Shown here piece after piece: positions 1-9,151 of a stretch of DNA of 64,000 bases. Made by a program: the position numbers and the translations under genes. Below the pieces are notes generated by a model. That model had not been told where the DNA came from. It did not search any database and saw only the letters and a list, made by a program, of their open reading frames with translations. The DNA lies in assembly GCA_964476375.1 (NCBI GenBank), contig CAYYZW010000053.1, forward strand, positions 8,177 through 72,176, written 5' to 3'. Origin of the DNA: SAT2750 sp964476375 (GTDB lineage Bacteria; Planctomycetota; Planctomycetia; Pirellulales; Pirellulaceae). Within the stretch, counting starts at the first letter, position 1. Each line of letters starts with the position of its first letter.

Positions 1-1088
1 TTGCCCGGAACAAGGAGATCTTTGACAATGCCACCCCCAGTAGCAATTCCATGGTTGGCATGGCACTGTTGCGATTGGGAAAGCTCTCTGGAAACACGGT
101 TTTCCTGGAAGCTGCCTGGGATGTCCTTCGCCAGGGCACCGGTGTCATGCAGCGGTCGGCGATCGGTGGCGCCCAGCTTTTAAACGTGCTTGACATGAAG
201 CTGGGGCCGACCCCGGAAATCGTTATCCTGGGAGGCAGGGACAATACGGAAGCCGCGGGGGTGCTGCAGGACCTGCGACAATGCTTTCTGCCCAACCGGG
301 TTGTCGCCTGGTCGGCATCGGCAGATGACGTGAAATCAGTTAACCTGAAGGGTGTGTTTGCTGGCAAGCACCAGCAGGACGAAATTGTTACAATCTATAT
401 TTGCGAGAACTTTACGTGCCAGCAGCCAGTCATGGGCCGGCAGGCATTTCGTGAAACCCTGGATACCCTGAGCGAAGGAGAACCTGGCATGGCAGAGGGC
501 GATATTTCCATTACGGCGGAACCGGTCTCCGATGCAAGCTGCCGCTTTACTATCAGCGAGGATATCTATCCCAACCAGTCGTTCGCTTTCATGGACAAGG
601 AAGCGGCCGCGGGATCGTCCCTGGCCGAGCGTCTGTTTGACATCGAGGGTGTTTCCCGAGTGGTGGTTTCTCATAACCAGCTGACAGTCAACAAGACGGC
701 GGATGTCGACTGGCAGGTGATCGGACGCACGGTAGGGGCGGCAATTCGAGAACACCTGGCATCCGGGGAGCCTGCCGTCTCGGATGCAGCCCGCCAGAGT
801 CTTCCCAGTAGCGACGAGATCCGTGAGAGGGTCCAGGATGTCATTGACAAGGATATCAATCCCTCGGTGGCCAGCCACGGCGGTATGATCAGCCTGATCA
901 ACGTGCAGGATAATACCGTCTATATCCAGATGGGTGGCGGCTGCCAGGGCTGTGGACAGGCGGATGTGACCTTGAAATTCGGAATCGAGAATGCGATCCG
1001 GGCTGCCGTACCGGGAGTGGGCGATATACTCGATGTGACGGATCATGCGGCAGGTCGAAATCCTTACTACACTCCCTCCAAGAAGTAA
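1..1088 (+). CDS. YyaL/DUF255 C-terminal region fused to Nfu-type Fe-S scaffold (5' partial)
   Basis: The reading frame is open from base 3, so the gene begins before the window. Numbered from the Met at 51, residues 1-145 match the C-terminal end of thioredoxin-domain (DUF255/YyaL/SPATA20) proteins, with an ICENFTCQQPV segment typical of that family's last residues. Residues about 152-240 look like the Nfu N-terminal domain. Residues about 255-333 are a NifU C-terminal domain with the cluster-binding CQGC (Cys298, Cys301). Nfu proteins carry and deliver Fe-S clusters. No stop separates the two halves, so this is either a real fusion or two products, the second starting at ATG 489. The downstream ATP-grasp gene overlaps by one base. 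Confidence 0.8.
   Translation, partial: ARNKEIFDNATPSSNSMVGMALLRLGKLSGNTVFLEAAWDVLRQGTGVMQRSAIGGAQLLNVLDMKLGPTPEIVILGGRDNTEAAGVLQDLRQCFLPNRVVAWSASADDVKSVNLKGVFAGKHQQDEIVTIYICENFTCQQPVMGRQAFRETLDTLSEGEPGMAEGDISITAEPVSDASCRFTISEDIYPNQSFAFMDKEAAAGSSLAERLFDIEGVSRVVVSHNQLTVNKTADVDWQVIGRTVGAAIREHLASGEPAVSDAARQSLPSSDEIRERVQDVIDKDINPSVASHGGMISLINVQDNTVYIQMGGGCQGCGQADVTLKFGIENAIRAAVPGVGDILDVTDHAAGRNPYYTPSKK
475..491 (+). promoter_or_regulatory. Internal ribosome-binding site and ATG for a separate Nfu product
   Basis: AAGGAG at 475-480 lies eight bases before an in-frame ATG at 489, exactly at the junction between the YyaL-like and Nfu-like parts. This is a good planctomycete start context. It suggests that a free Nfu protein of about 199 residues may be made besides, or instead of, the fusion. 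Whether it is used cannot be seen from sequence. Confidence 0.5.
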
Positions 1089-2317
1089 TGCCGGTCATGT
1101 CGCGGGTGCTGCTGCTGCTGCCGACAACGACCTACCGCACCGAGGCATTTTTGTCTGCTGCCCACCAGCTGGAGGTGGAGGTGACCGTCGCCTCCGAGCA
1201 ACCCAACACGCTTGAACATCTCAACCCATCTGCCCTGCTCACGCTCAATTTCCAGGATCCGCAGGGGGCTGCGTCAGCGGCGCTGGAATTCTCGCGGGAC
1301 TGGCCGATCGATGCCGTCGTGCCGGTGGACAGCCAGGTGGTTGTTGTGGCTGCGACGATCGCCGAGGTACTGGGACTGAGGCACAACTCGGTTCAGTCCG
1401 CGGCGGCGGCGGAGGACAAGCACCTGATGCGGCAGCTGTTTGAGCAGGCCGGGGTCTCCTCACCCCGGTATTGCCTCTGGAGCCTGGACGAGGATCGAGC
1501 GGACCTGGCTGCCCGGGTGGAATATCCCTGTGTGGTCAAACCGCTCTCGCTGGCGGCCAGCCAGGGAGTCATGCGGGCCGATGATCCGGACCAGTTTGTC
1601 AGCCGTGTTGACCGCCTGGAAGCGATCCTTGACTGCCAGGATGGCGAGAGAATGCGGGAGTTCCTCGTTGAGCAGTATGTCGATGGGCCGGAAGTTGCCC
1701 TGGAAGGAATCCTCACCGGCGGAACCTTGCAGGTTCTGGCCCTGTTTGACAAGCCGGATGCCCTGGAGGGCCCCTTCTTTGAGGAAACGATTTACCTGAC
1801 TCCCTCCGTCCTGGCTGACAATATCCAGCAGGATATTACGGCATCTGTCCAGCAGGCAGCCAGCGCGCTGGGCCTCAGCGACGGACCGGTGCATGCGGAA
1901 CTGCGGCTGGCTGCTGACGGTCCGGTTGTCCTGGAAGTTCATGGCCGTTCGATCGGTGGGCTCTGTTCAAGGCTGCTGACGTTTGGCAGCGGCCTGTCGC
2001 TGGAGGAGCTGATCATCCGGCATGCGGTCGACCAGGAGGTGGAACTGCCGGCACGGCAGTCCGGCGCGTCCGGTGTGATGATGATCCCGATTCCCGCCGC
2101 AGGCCGACTGGAGGAAATCCGCGGACTGGAGGATGCCAGGGGGGTTGCCGGGATCGATGATCTGACGATCACTTCGCACCTGGGACAGCAGCTCGTGCCC
2201 TTGCCGGAAGGTTCCCAGTACCTGGGCTTTCTTTTTGCCCGGGCCGATCAGCCAGAAGTCGTTGAGCGGGCGCTGCGCCGTGCCCATGGGATGTTGGAGT
2301 TTGTTATCCAGCCCTGA
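1088..2317 (+). CDS. ATP-grasp domain protein
   Basis: A 409-residue protein with the order of a carbamoyl-phosphate-synthase-L/PurK-type ATP-grasp enzyme: an N-terminal Rossmann-like part (1-105), the first ATP lysine in the KHLMR segment (Lys111), a second in CVVKPLSLAASQGV (Lys151), an adenine-contact stretch VEQYVDGPEV (about 194-203), and metal-binding acids in AELRL and LEVHGR (Glu271, Glu283). Such enzymes join a carboxylate to an amine or thiol through an acyl phosphate; the substrate is unknown. The start ATG overlaps the stop of the Nfu gene (TAATG), so translation is probably coupled. It ends two bases from the convergent oxidoreductase gene. Confidence 0.85.
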   Translation: MPVMSRVLLLLPTTTYRTEAFLSAAHQLEVEVTVASEQPNTLEHLNPSALLTLNFQDPQGAASAALEFSRDWPIDAVVPVDSQVVVVAATIAEVLGLRHNSVQSAAAAEDKHLMRQLFEQAGVSSPRYCLWSLDEDRADLAARVEYPCVVKPLSLAASQGVMRADDPDQFVSRVDRLEAILDCQDGERMREFLVEQYVDGPEVALEGILTGGTLQVLALFDKPDALEGPFFEETIYLTPSVLADNIQQDITASVQQAASALGLSDGPVHAELRLAADGPVVLEVHGRSIGGLCSRLLTFGSGLSLEELIIRHAVDQEVELPARQSGASGVMMIPIPAAGRLEEIRGLEDARGVAGIDDLTITSHLGQQLVPLPEGSQYLGFLFARADQPEVVERALRRAHGMLEFVIQP

Positions 2318-2319
2318 TC

Positions 2320-3627
2320 TCAGGGTTCGATGATCTGGATTCCCGATTCATCCAGCAGCGCCGTGACGGGTGTTCCGCGGCCGGCCTGGAAGTGCAGGTA
2401 GTTTTTCTCCGCCACGATCGAGGCGGCCTCGATCACCTGGACCACGTCCCGCTGGCTCGCGTCGGTGGGGTAGGAGTCGCCGATCTGGTCCAGCGTTTCG
2501 CCCAGCACGCGGCGACGGATGATGGCCAAAAGGCCCGCGGCAATCGAGGCTTTCCCGTAACCAAATATCTCCAGCTCGCCTCCCTCGTGCTGGATGCGGC
2601 CACCGAAGGAGGGATTCCTTGTGCGGGAACCGTCCCCGATGATCGCCTCGCGAAAGCCACGGTCCTGCTGGTCGACAATGCCGCGGCCGTAAATCCCGTA
2701 AAGCTCGATCTCCTGGTTCACCGCCCCCTCGAACTCGGCCGGGTTGATCCAGTTGTTGTTGTAATCGCCCCGCATGCCATTGTCGTAGGTGACGGCGACG
2801 TCCACGCTGTCCCAGGTCTGGATCCCATGCTGCCGCTTGAAGGAGGAAGGATCGGCGCCGCGCCGCTGGGCCACTTCCTGGTGATGCTGATCCCAGCCCA
2901 TCAGCAGGTTTTTCTGGCCGGTGGCAAAAACCGAGACGGGACGCACCTTCATGTAATGGTGAACCACGTCGAGCCAGTGGCAGCCGACATAGGCAAACGG
3001 GTTACTCTGCTCGGCCCAGGCAAAGATCTCGGTGCTCACCTCCAGTGGCTCTTCCAGCACGGTTCGGACGCGGTTGATCGGACCGTATGCCTGCGGGGCC
3101 TTGAGCATCATCTCGCGGACGAAGGGGTCGTAGCGCTTGTGCATGTCGACTGCCACAATGCGGTCCGCCTCGCGGGCGGTACGGATAATCTGGTCCGCCT
3201 CGCTGGTGGTCAGGCAGAGAGGCTTTTCCGTGATTACATCACAGCCGGCCTGCAGGGCGTCCAGGATCGGCTGGGCGTGGAGGTGGTCGGGCGTGGCGAC
3301 AAACAGCACGTCCGGCTTGTGCTTTTCCAGGATCTCCTGCCAGACCGTTTCCCCGTAACAGGCGTCGATCCCGGCATCGGGGAAATCCTCGGCAAACCAG
3401 TCCACGATGCGCCCGGCAGTGCCACTCTGTTCACTGCGTGTGCCGACGGCCGAGACGCGGATCTCCACGTCGGCCACGGCGCTGGCCAGGTGGCTCATGC
3501 CGATGCTGGTCAGCGACCCTGCGATCCCACCGCGGAGGAAGTCCTTGAAAGTCTGCCCGATGATATCGTCAAAGAACATGCCGCCACCGATGATGGCGAC
3601 GTTAATGACTCGCTCGCCGCTTGCCAT
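2320..3627 (-). CDS. Gfo/Idh/MocA family oxidoreductase
   Basis: A 435-residue protein with an N-terminal Rossmann fold (VNVAIIGGGMF, residues about 8-18). The family's EKPL motif follows at about residue 135, with the lysine that helps catalysis, and then a C-terminal alpha/beta domain containing GCHWLDVVHHY. Family members oxidise or reduce sugars, inositols and pseudo-sugars with NAD(P). Planctomycetes carry many paralogs, so the substrate cannot be assigned. No signal peptide is visible, so it is probably cytoplasmic. It faces the gamma-glutamyltransferase gene head to tail on the same strand, with about 130 bases between them. Confidence 0.88.
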   Translation of the reverse strand: MASGERVINVAIIGGGMFFDDIIGQTFKDFLRGGIAGSLTSIGMSHLASAVADVEIRVSAVGTRSEQSGTAGRIVDWFAEDFPDAGIDACYGETVWQEILEKHKPDVLFVATPDHLHAQPILDALQAGCDVITEKPLCLTTSEADQIIRTAREADRIVAVDMHKRYDPFVREMMLKAPQAYGPINRVRTVLEEPLEVSTEIFAWAEQSNPFAYVGCHWLDVVHHYMKVRPVSVFATGQKNLLMGWDQHHQEVAQRRGADPSSFKRQHGIQTWDSVDVAVTYDNGMRGDYNNNWINPAEFEGAVNQEIELYGIYGRGIVDQQDRGFREAIIGDGSRTRNPSFGGRIQHEGGELEIFGYGKASIAAGLLAIIRRRVLGETLDQIGDSYPTDASQRDVVQVIEAASIVAEKNYLHFQAGRGTPVTALLDESGIQIIEP

Positions 3628-3757
3628 GTGTCCGCTCCTGTCTGGCCTTGAAATTGTGAGATCCAGATGCCTGCGTCTGGTTGCCTGTGACTATAACCTG
3701 CCCGGCATAACGGATGTAGTCCGCAAGGCCAGATCCCAGGCTCAGGTCATTCTCTGC

Positions 3758-5446
3758 TTACTCCAGTGCCGCGGCGTGGCGGCCCCGGTCGCGGCCGTTG
3801 TTGATCACGGTCGGATCCCCGGCGGCATGAATGATCCCCGTCTGCTGGTCGATGTAGATCATCACCGGATAGCCGATCGCGCCGGAGGTGGTCCGCAGCT
3901 TGTGCCCCCGGTTGGTCAACTCCTGTTGGACCTTTGCAGTCACGCCGCTATGAACCTGCAGGCTGCCGGCCTGGCCGAAGGCCGCATCCCGGTCTGGATT
4001 GGGATCGAATGATCCCTGGTGATGCCCTGTCTGGAACCGGGACACCGTGCAGGCTTCCTCCGGCAGCATGCCGAATTCCACGTGGTTCAGTATCAGGTTC
4101 AGGGTCGTCTGGTCCTGCAGGTCGCCACCTGCCACGCTGATGGCGACCACCGGCTTGCCGTTGCGTGTGACGAGCGTGGGGGTAAGCGTGATACGGGGCC
4201 GCTTGCCCGGCTCGATCCGGTTGGGATGACCGGGCGTGGTATTCAGGCTGCGGAGGCGATTCCCCTGGTTGACGCCCGAGAGGCCGGGCTTGTTCGAGAG
4301 CAGGTTACAGCTGGGGGTAGCGGCCACCAGGTTGCCAAAACGGTCGGCGACCACGCAGGTGGTGGTGTCCTGGACGGGAATGTTGGCCCTGGATTCCTCC
4401 AGCGATTCCCGGGTCAGCAAGGGTTGCATCCGACCGGGGTCACCAGGACGCCGCTGGAGCGAGGCAGACTGCATGTCGATCAGGCTGCGGCGGCGGTTGG
4501 TGTATCGACTGGAGAGCAGGCGGCGAAGCGGCACATCGGTAAACAGCGGGTCCCCGTAGTATTCATCCCGGTCGGCGAAAGCGAGCTTGAGTGACTCGGT
4601 CACCACGTGAATGTAATCCGCCGAGAGGTGGCCCATGGCCTGCAGGTCGTGACCCTCGAGCAGTCGCAGCGACTGGCAGAGATAGGGGCCCTGCGTCCAG
4701 GGGCCGCACTTGTGCACCGTGTACCCGCGATAGTTCACCGAAACCGGGTCCTCCACGCGGGTCACCTGGGCTGCCAGGTCGCGCTGGCGGAGAAAAGAAC
4801 CCGTCTCGCGGTACCAGGCGACCAGTTCGTCGGCCACGTCGCCCGTGTAAAAGCGATCCCGGGCAGCGGCCAGTTTGTCCTCCCGGCTTCCCGGGCATGT
4901 CCGTTCCGCCTCGACCAGCTTGCGAAGTGTGATCGCCAGTCGTGGGTACCAGTCGTCTCCCCCCGCGTCGAGCAGCGCGAGCGTCGGGGTGACCGCCTGT
5001 TCAAAGGAGGCGGTTCCATAGAGTTTCAGCAGTGTCACGCAGAGGTCCACGGCGCCCGGTGTGGGTGCCGATTTCATGTTCCCTCCCGAGGGAATGCCAT
5101 GGTCGTAGTACCACCTGATGGCCTCCGGATCCAGCGGTGCCCGTCCCAGCCCAGAGAGCACCTTGACTTCCCGTTTTCGGACATCGTAGATCAGCAGCGG
5201 AACCTCGCCCCCCATGGCGAACAGGCCGTAATCGGTCACGGCCAGGGCCAGCAGGGTTGCCGCTGCCGCATCGGCCGCGTTCCCGTCCTGCTCAAGAAGT
5301 GACAGCCCGGCGGCAACTGCTTCCTCGCGTCCCGAGGCGACCGCACCGCCCCTGCCCGAACCCCGCCAGGTGATTTCCCCGGCAGCGCTGACCGGGCGCA
5401 CGTGGCTGCAGGCGATGATAAACGTCAGGGCGAGGAATGTCCGCAT
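3758..5446 (-). CDS. Gamma-glutamyltransferase family protein, exported
   Basis: A 562-residue protein with an N-terminal signal peptide (MRTFLALTFIIACSH, cleavage likely after VSAA). The body follows the gamma-glutamyltranspeptidase fold: GNAADAAAA (residues about 55-63), the large-subunit region, then the autoprocessing nucleophile at Thr361 in DTTTCVVAD followed by RFGN. A glycine-rich GGDLQDQ near 440 corresponds to the family's GGDxQ motif. These Ntn-hydrolases cleave themselves at the Thr and hydrolyse or transfer gamma-glutamyl groups of glutathione-like compounds. The usual TTH at the cleavage site reads TTT here. Length fits the family. Confidence 0.85.
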   Translation of the reverse strand: MRTFLALTFIIACSHVRPVSAAGEITWRGSGRGGAVASGREEAVAAGLSLLEQDGNAADAAAATLLALAVTDYGLFAMGGEVPLLIYDVRKREVKVLSGLGRAPLDPEAIRWYYDHGIPSGGNMKSAPTPGAVDLCVTLLKLYGTASFEQAVTPTLALLDAGGDDWYPRLAITLRKLVEAERTCPGSREDKLAAARDRFYTGDVADELVAWYRETGSFLRQRDLAAQVTRVEDPVSVNYRGYTVHKCGPWTQGPYLCQSLRLLEGHDLQAMGHLSADYIHVVTESLKLAFADRDEYYGDPLFTDVPLRRLLSSRYTNRRRSLIDMQSASLQRRPGDPGRMQPLLTRESLEESRANIPVQDTTTCVVADRFGNLVAATPSCNLLSNKPGLSGVNQGNRLRSLNTTPGHPNRIEPGKRPRITLTPTLVTRNGKPVVAISVAGGDLQDQTTLNLILNHVEFGMLPEEACTVSRFQTGHHQGSFDPNPDRDAAFGQAGSLQVHSGVTAKVQQELTNRGHKLRTTSGAIGYPVMIYIDQQTGIIHAAGDPTVINNGRDRGRHAAALE

Positions 5447-5632
5447 GGGAGTCCCTTTTCAGCAATGGGTTCTGGGAGGCGGTGACGCATTATCATAATC
5501 TGCTCCTGCTGGTCACTCAATAAAATGCCGTTGCCGGATAGATGGGTTTGCGTTCTCCGGCCAGCTACAATACAGGCCCGTCTTTTTTCAGACCCTGGAA
5601 TTCAATGAGTCACCTTGTTAGAGGAGAAGATG

Positions 5633-7270
5633 ATGCGTGAGATGACCGGTATTCTGGTGGCAATATTGCTCTCGACTTCTGGCCTGACGGAAGAACTCAA
5701 GTCCGTTGTGCCGGATCAGCAGGCCGGTCCCCAGCGGGAGCCTGCCTGGCAGCTTTTCCTGGATGACCACGTGATAACTCGCAGTACAGGTTTCCGCCGG
5801 GTCGTACGTCATCCTCGCCCACGGGGCGTTGTCTTGCCGGCCGACCAGGCCTGGGAGGGAATAGGCACGGCGCCACTCTATGTCGGGAAGCGCAAGGATG
5901 GCAGGTACGAGATGTATTACCGGGCGCACTGGCCCCTGCAGCGTGGCAACAGGCCGCTCCGGTTTGACCATCCCCAGTACACCAGCCTGGTTGCCTATGC
6001 GATCAGCGAGGATGGAATCCACTGGGAAAAACCACACCTCAAGCTGGTGGACGGACCCGCTGAAATCGACCGTACCATCTGGCCTCCCTACCCCATGACC
6101 AAGGGAAAGACGAACCTCAATAACCTCGTCCCTTTTGGCCATCCGCGTGACCTCTGGTTACACGGGAACGTGCGGGATCCTGCGATGCGGTTCACCATCT
6201 CTACCAACTATGGTGCTCCATCCAATGTCTCTTTTGCTGCCGAGCCTCCTGATATCCTCGGGGATCCTGACTGGAAGTCGAAACTCGTGGATTCCGGTGG
6301 ATACAAGCCGAGTTACTACAACACGCTGGAATACTGGGATGAGATGCACCAGGAATGGGTCGCCCTGCGGCAGGCGCCCAACCACCCGCCGACCCGGGTC
6401 GGTGGACGCTATGCGACCGCTGACCTGAAGAACTGGAAGCTCCAGCACTACCTCTACCCTGATGCCCATGACTCGACAGATCCTCGCTACTTTCACGAGG
6501 TCTACGGCCTGATGGGTGTCCACATGGAGGGGATCGTATTTGGTTTTGCCTACTGGTTTATCGGGGATGATACCCATCCCAGTACCGAGAGCCGTGGAGT
6601 GATCGGCACGAATACCGGCCGGGGGACCATGGAGGTCCGCGTGGTCACCAGTCGCGATGGAGGTTGCACGTGGGACCGGACGGTCAGCCGCGAAGCCTGG
6701 ATTTCGCATGGCACCGAGGAGGAGAGCTATGACCGGCAGGTCCGGATCGACTGTCCGCCATTGAGAATGGGGGATGAGGACTGGTTTTACTGTACGGTCA
6801 GTAACCAGGATCACCTTGGTTTTCGCCGCAATTACCGTGACCGGGTTGGTTATTCCCAGGGAGCACTCTACGTGCAGAAGCACAACCGTTATGTCAGCCT
6901 GACGGCGGGAACACGTCCCCGGATCCTGATTACCAAGCCACTCAAAGTGACCGGGAAAACCCTGCAACTGAACGTGGATGGTGGGCGGGGAGAGGTTCGG
7001 GTCGGGATCGGCATTGACAGGCCGATTGCCCATCCGGAGGGTGGCTGGAAATTCGAGGCGCACCTGCCGCATTACATGGTGATGGATCGCTGGGGGAACA
7101 CCCACCTGGAAAAAGGCTTTCATTTTGATGATTGCCAGTCGGTCCAGGTCGACAGCATCGAGCACCAGGTGGTCTTCAACGAGGCGAAAATCGAATCGTT
7201 GATGGGAAAGACCGTCAGGCTCTACATCCTGGTACAGGATGCGGACCTGTACGGCTTTCGTTTCAAGTAA
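5633..7270 (+). CDS. Secreted five-bladed beta-propeller, glycoside-hydrolase-like protein
   Basis: A 545-residue protein beginning with a signal peptide (MREMTGILVAILLSTSG). ATG 5633 is preferred because GAGGAG at 5621-5626 lies six bases upstream; ATG 5630 is an alternative. The opening QLFLDDHVI, then APLYVGKRKDGRYEMYYRA and AYAISEDGIHWEKP, match planctomycete and verrucomicrobial proteins related to the GH32/GH43/GH68 propellers and sialidases. A role in polysaccharide breakdown is plausible but the linkage is unknown. It is divergent from the gamma-glutamyltransferase gene, with about 190 bases between them. Confidence 0.7.
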   Translation: MREMTGILVAILLSTSGLTEELKSVVPDQQAGPQREPAWQLFLDDHVITRSTGFRRVVRHPRPRGVVLPADQAWEGIGTAPLYVGKRKDGRYEMYYRAHWPLQRGNRPLRFDHPQYTSLVAYAISEDGIHWEKPHLKLVDGPAEIDRTIWPPYPMTKGKTNLNNLVPFGHPRDLWLHGNVRDPAMRFTISTNYGAPSNVSFAAEPPDILGDPDWKSKLVDSGGYKPSYYNTLEYWDEMHQEWVALRQAPNHPPTRVGGRYATADLKNWKLQHYLYPDAHDSTDPRYFHEVYGLMGVHMEGIVFGFAYWFIGDDTHPSTESRGVIGTNTGRGTMEVRVVTSRDGGCTWDRTVSREAWISHGTEEESYDRQVRIDCPPLRMGDEDWFYCTVSNQDHLGFRRNYRDRVGYSQGALYVQKHNRYVSLTAGTRPRILITKPLKVTGKTLQLNVDGGRGEVRVGIGIDRPIAHPEGGWKFEAHLPHYMVMDRWGNTHLEKGFHFDDCQSVQVDSIEHQVVFNEAKIESLMGKTVRLYILVQDADLYGFRFK

Positions 7271-7297
7271 CTGCTGGCCCCTGGACCTGGATGGCTG

Positions 7298-8245
7298 TTA
7301 CTTGAGCGTGTTTGCTTTCTGCGGCTTGCCGTTGGTCGTGAGGATCTGGAAGTGGTGGAAGCCATGTTCCATTCCCGAGTACCGCCAGACCACCTTCTTC
7401 TCACGCGTCACCTCGAAAAGCTTGACCCGGTTTCCGCTGCTGTGGTAGCTGGTGATCACCGTGTTGCCGTTGGGCAGCCGCTGGGCGCCGCAGGCATCAT
7501 CGAAGAGATTCTCGCCGATGTCCTCGTTGGAGACGCTCCAGACAATTTTCCCGTCAGCGTCGACCTCGATGATCCGGTTGCCGTTGGTGCAGCCGATCAG
7601 TGTGTTGCCATCCTTGAGCCGGATCGCGGTAAATGGCCAGTCACGCTTTTCACGACCCCGGTCGTCGGTGGGAAAGCTGCGAAGGACCTTGCCGCTGTCG
7701 GGGTCGTATTCCTTGACGGCAAAATCCAGAAGGTGCGGCGCGATGTAGTTGCCGCTGGGCAGGACCCGCAACATCCGCGTCTGCATGTGGAAATTACTGG
7801 TCTGGCACTGCAGCGGAGTGCTTTTCAGGATATCTCCATTGCGGTCAATCACCAGCGCACGAGGTTCAGGCCCCAGTTCGGCCACCAGGAAACGCCCCCT
7901 GGAAAGGGCCTGCACCGTGCTGATTTCCTTCTGCTGTCCCTTGTACTGGAAAATGATCTTCTTGGATTCCCGCTCGACTTCCACCACGCCCCCGCCTGGA
8001 AATCCCTCGGTCGGGTAAAGTGCCAGCAGCACGTTGCCACCGGGAAGCACCCAGCCATCACTGGCCGGCATTTCAAATTTCCACTCGACCGTGCCGTCCT
8101 CGGCCACGATCACGGCCTGGTTCGCCTTGCCCAGGCCCAGGAAGGAATGGGTAATCTCGGCCGATGCCGGGGTCGGAGTGAAACAGCCGAAGAGTGAAAG
8201 AACGATGGCAGGAAAAAGCGAAGAAAGAAAAGATCGGCCCAGCAT
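7298..8245 (-). CDS. Beta-propeller lipoprotein, PQQ/arylsulfotransferase-like repeats
   Basis: A 315-residue protein. ATG 8245 is chosen because AAGGA lies about eight bases upstream and a lipoprotein signal follows directly (MLGRSFLSSLFPAIVLSLFGC, lipobox LFGC). The rest is a run of short repeats of the form DGNTLIGCTNGNRIIEVDADG and LPNGNTVITSYHSSG, typical of beta-propellers of the PQQ or arylsulfotransferase-like type. Such proteins in planctomycetes are usually annotated only as beta-propeller or hypothetical. It would be exported and membrane-anchored. It converges on the preceding propeller gene with 27 bases between stops. Confidence 0.65.
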   Translation of the reverse strand: MLGRSFLSSLFPAIVLSLFGCFTPTPASAEITHSFLGLGKANQAVIVAEDGTVEWKFEMPASDGWVLPGGNVLLALYPTEGFPGGGVVEVERESKKIIFQYKGQQKEISTVQALSRGRFLVAELGPEPRALVIDRNGDILKSTPLQCQTSNFHMQTRMLRVLPSGNYIAPHLLDFAVKEYDPDSGKVLRSFPTDDRGREKRDWPFTAIRLKDGNTLIGCTNGNRIIEVDADGKIVWSVSNEDIGENLFDDACGAQRLPNGNTVITSYHSSGNRVKLFEVTREKKVVWRYSGMEHGFHHFQILTTNGKPQKANTLK

Positions 8246-8426
8246 GGATGTGTTCCTTGAATGGAGAGAGGAGGACACGGTCGCACGGTCAGGTCACAGT
8301 CTAATGGCTGGCGCAGGCGGGAACCATCTTTGCAGCTTGAATGCCAGGGACAATCTTCGTGTATGCTGGTTCCTGTAGATCACCCTCTGGTTCCTGACAG
8401 GGGAGGCCCCGACAGGCTGTTGTGCC

Positions 8427-9122
8427 ATGTCCAAACTAAATCTCGAGATCCTGGCTTACGAGGAGAGTCCGCTGGGGATGCTCTGCCTGCGGCGGCGTGA
8501 ACTGCTCTCGGAGCCCGGTACGATCGTGACCGAGGTGACACTGAACCATGAGTTTTTGATGAGCAGCCTCTACACCGATTCGGAAGAGGCCCTCTCGCGA
8601 ATCGCACTGGAGATGCATGACGGGGGGGATCTGCAGGTCCTGGTCGGCGGACTCGGGCTGGGGTACACGGCGAGGGAAGCACTTCGTTCGAACCGGGTCA
8701 GCCGCCTGGAGGTCGTGGAACTGCTGCCACAGGTGATTGGCTGGCTCGAGTCCGGCCTGGTCCCGCTTTCTGCGGAACTCACCAGCGAGAAGCGGCTGGT
8801 GATCAGCCAGGACGATGTTTACCAGCGGCTTGCCGGGCCTCCTGGTGACCTGTTCGACCTGGTTCTAGTGGACGTCGATCACTCGCCGGATGAACGCCTG
8901 GCCGAGCCGAGCAGTTCTTTTTACACCCGCGAGGGCCTGCTGGCGGCCCGCCGGCACCTGGCCCCGGGTGGCGTCCTGGCAGTCTGGTCCTACGCCGAGA
9001 GTTCCCCGTTTGCCGAGGCGCTGGCCGACGTCTTCGAGGAGGTCCGTGTTGAACCGGTGAGCCATGATAACCGCCTGATTGACCAGAAGCGGACCGACTG
9101 GCTGTTCTTTGCCCGCGGCTAG
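8427..9122 (+). CDS. Spermidine synthase-like methyltransferase-fold protein
   Basis: A 231-residue protein with the class I SAM-fold core found in spermidine synthase-like proteins: the glycine-rich LVGGLGLGYTARE (about 71-83), the acidic strand end LEVVEL (about 93-98), and FDLVLVDVDHSPD (about 145-157). It lacks the N-terminal beta-hairpin domain and any obvious polyamine gate, so aminopropyl transfer is not certain. The same fold is common in small orphan proteins of this family. It stands alone between the divergent propeller lipoprotein and the convergent membrane protein. Confidence 0.65.
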   Translation: MSKLNLEILAYEESPLGMLCLRRRELLSEPGTIVTEVTLNHEFLMSSLYTDSEEALSRIALEMHDGGDLQVLVGGLGLGYTAREALRSNRVSRLEVVELLPQVIGWLESGLVPLSAELTSEKRLVISQDDVYQRLAGPPGDLFDLVLVDVDHSPDERLAEPSSSFYTREGLLAARRHLAPGGVLAVWSYAESSPFAEALADVFEEVRVEPVSHDNRLIDQKRTDWLFFARG

Positions 9123-9151
9123 GACATCGCGTTGGATACCAGCTGGGAGTT

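Noticed and set aside
2392..3651. Long open frame opposite the Gfo/Idh/MocA gene
   Set aside because: It is a high-G+C shadow of the real gene; no signal, domain or ribosome site supports it.
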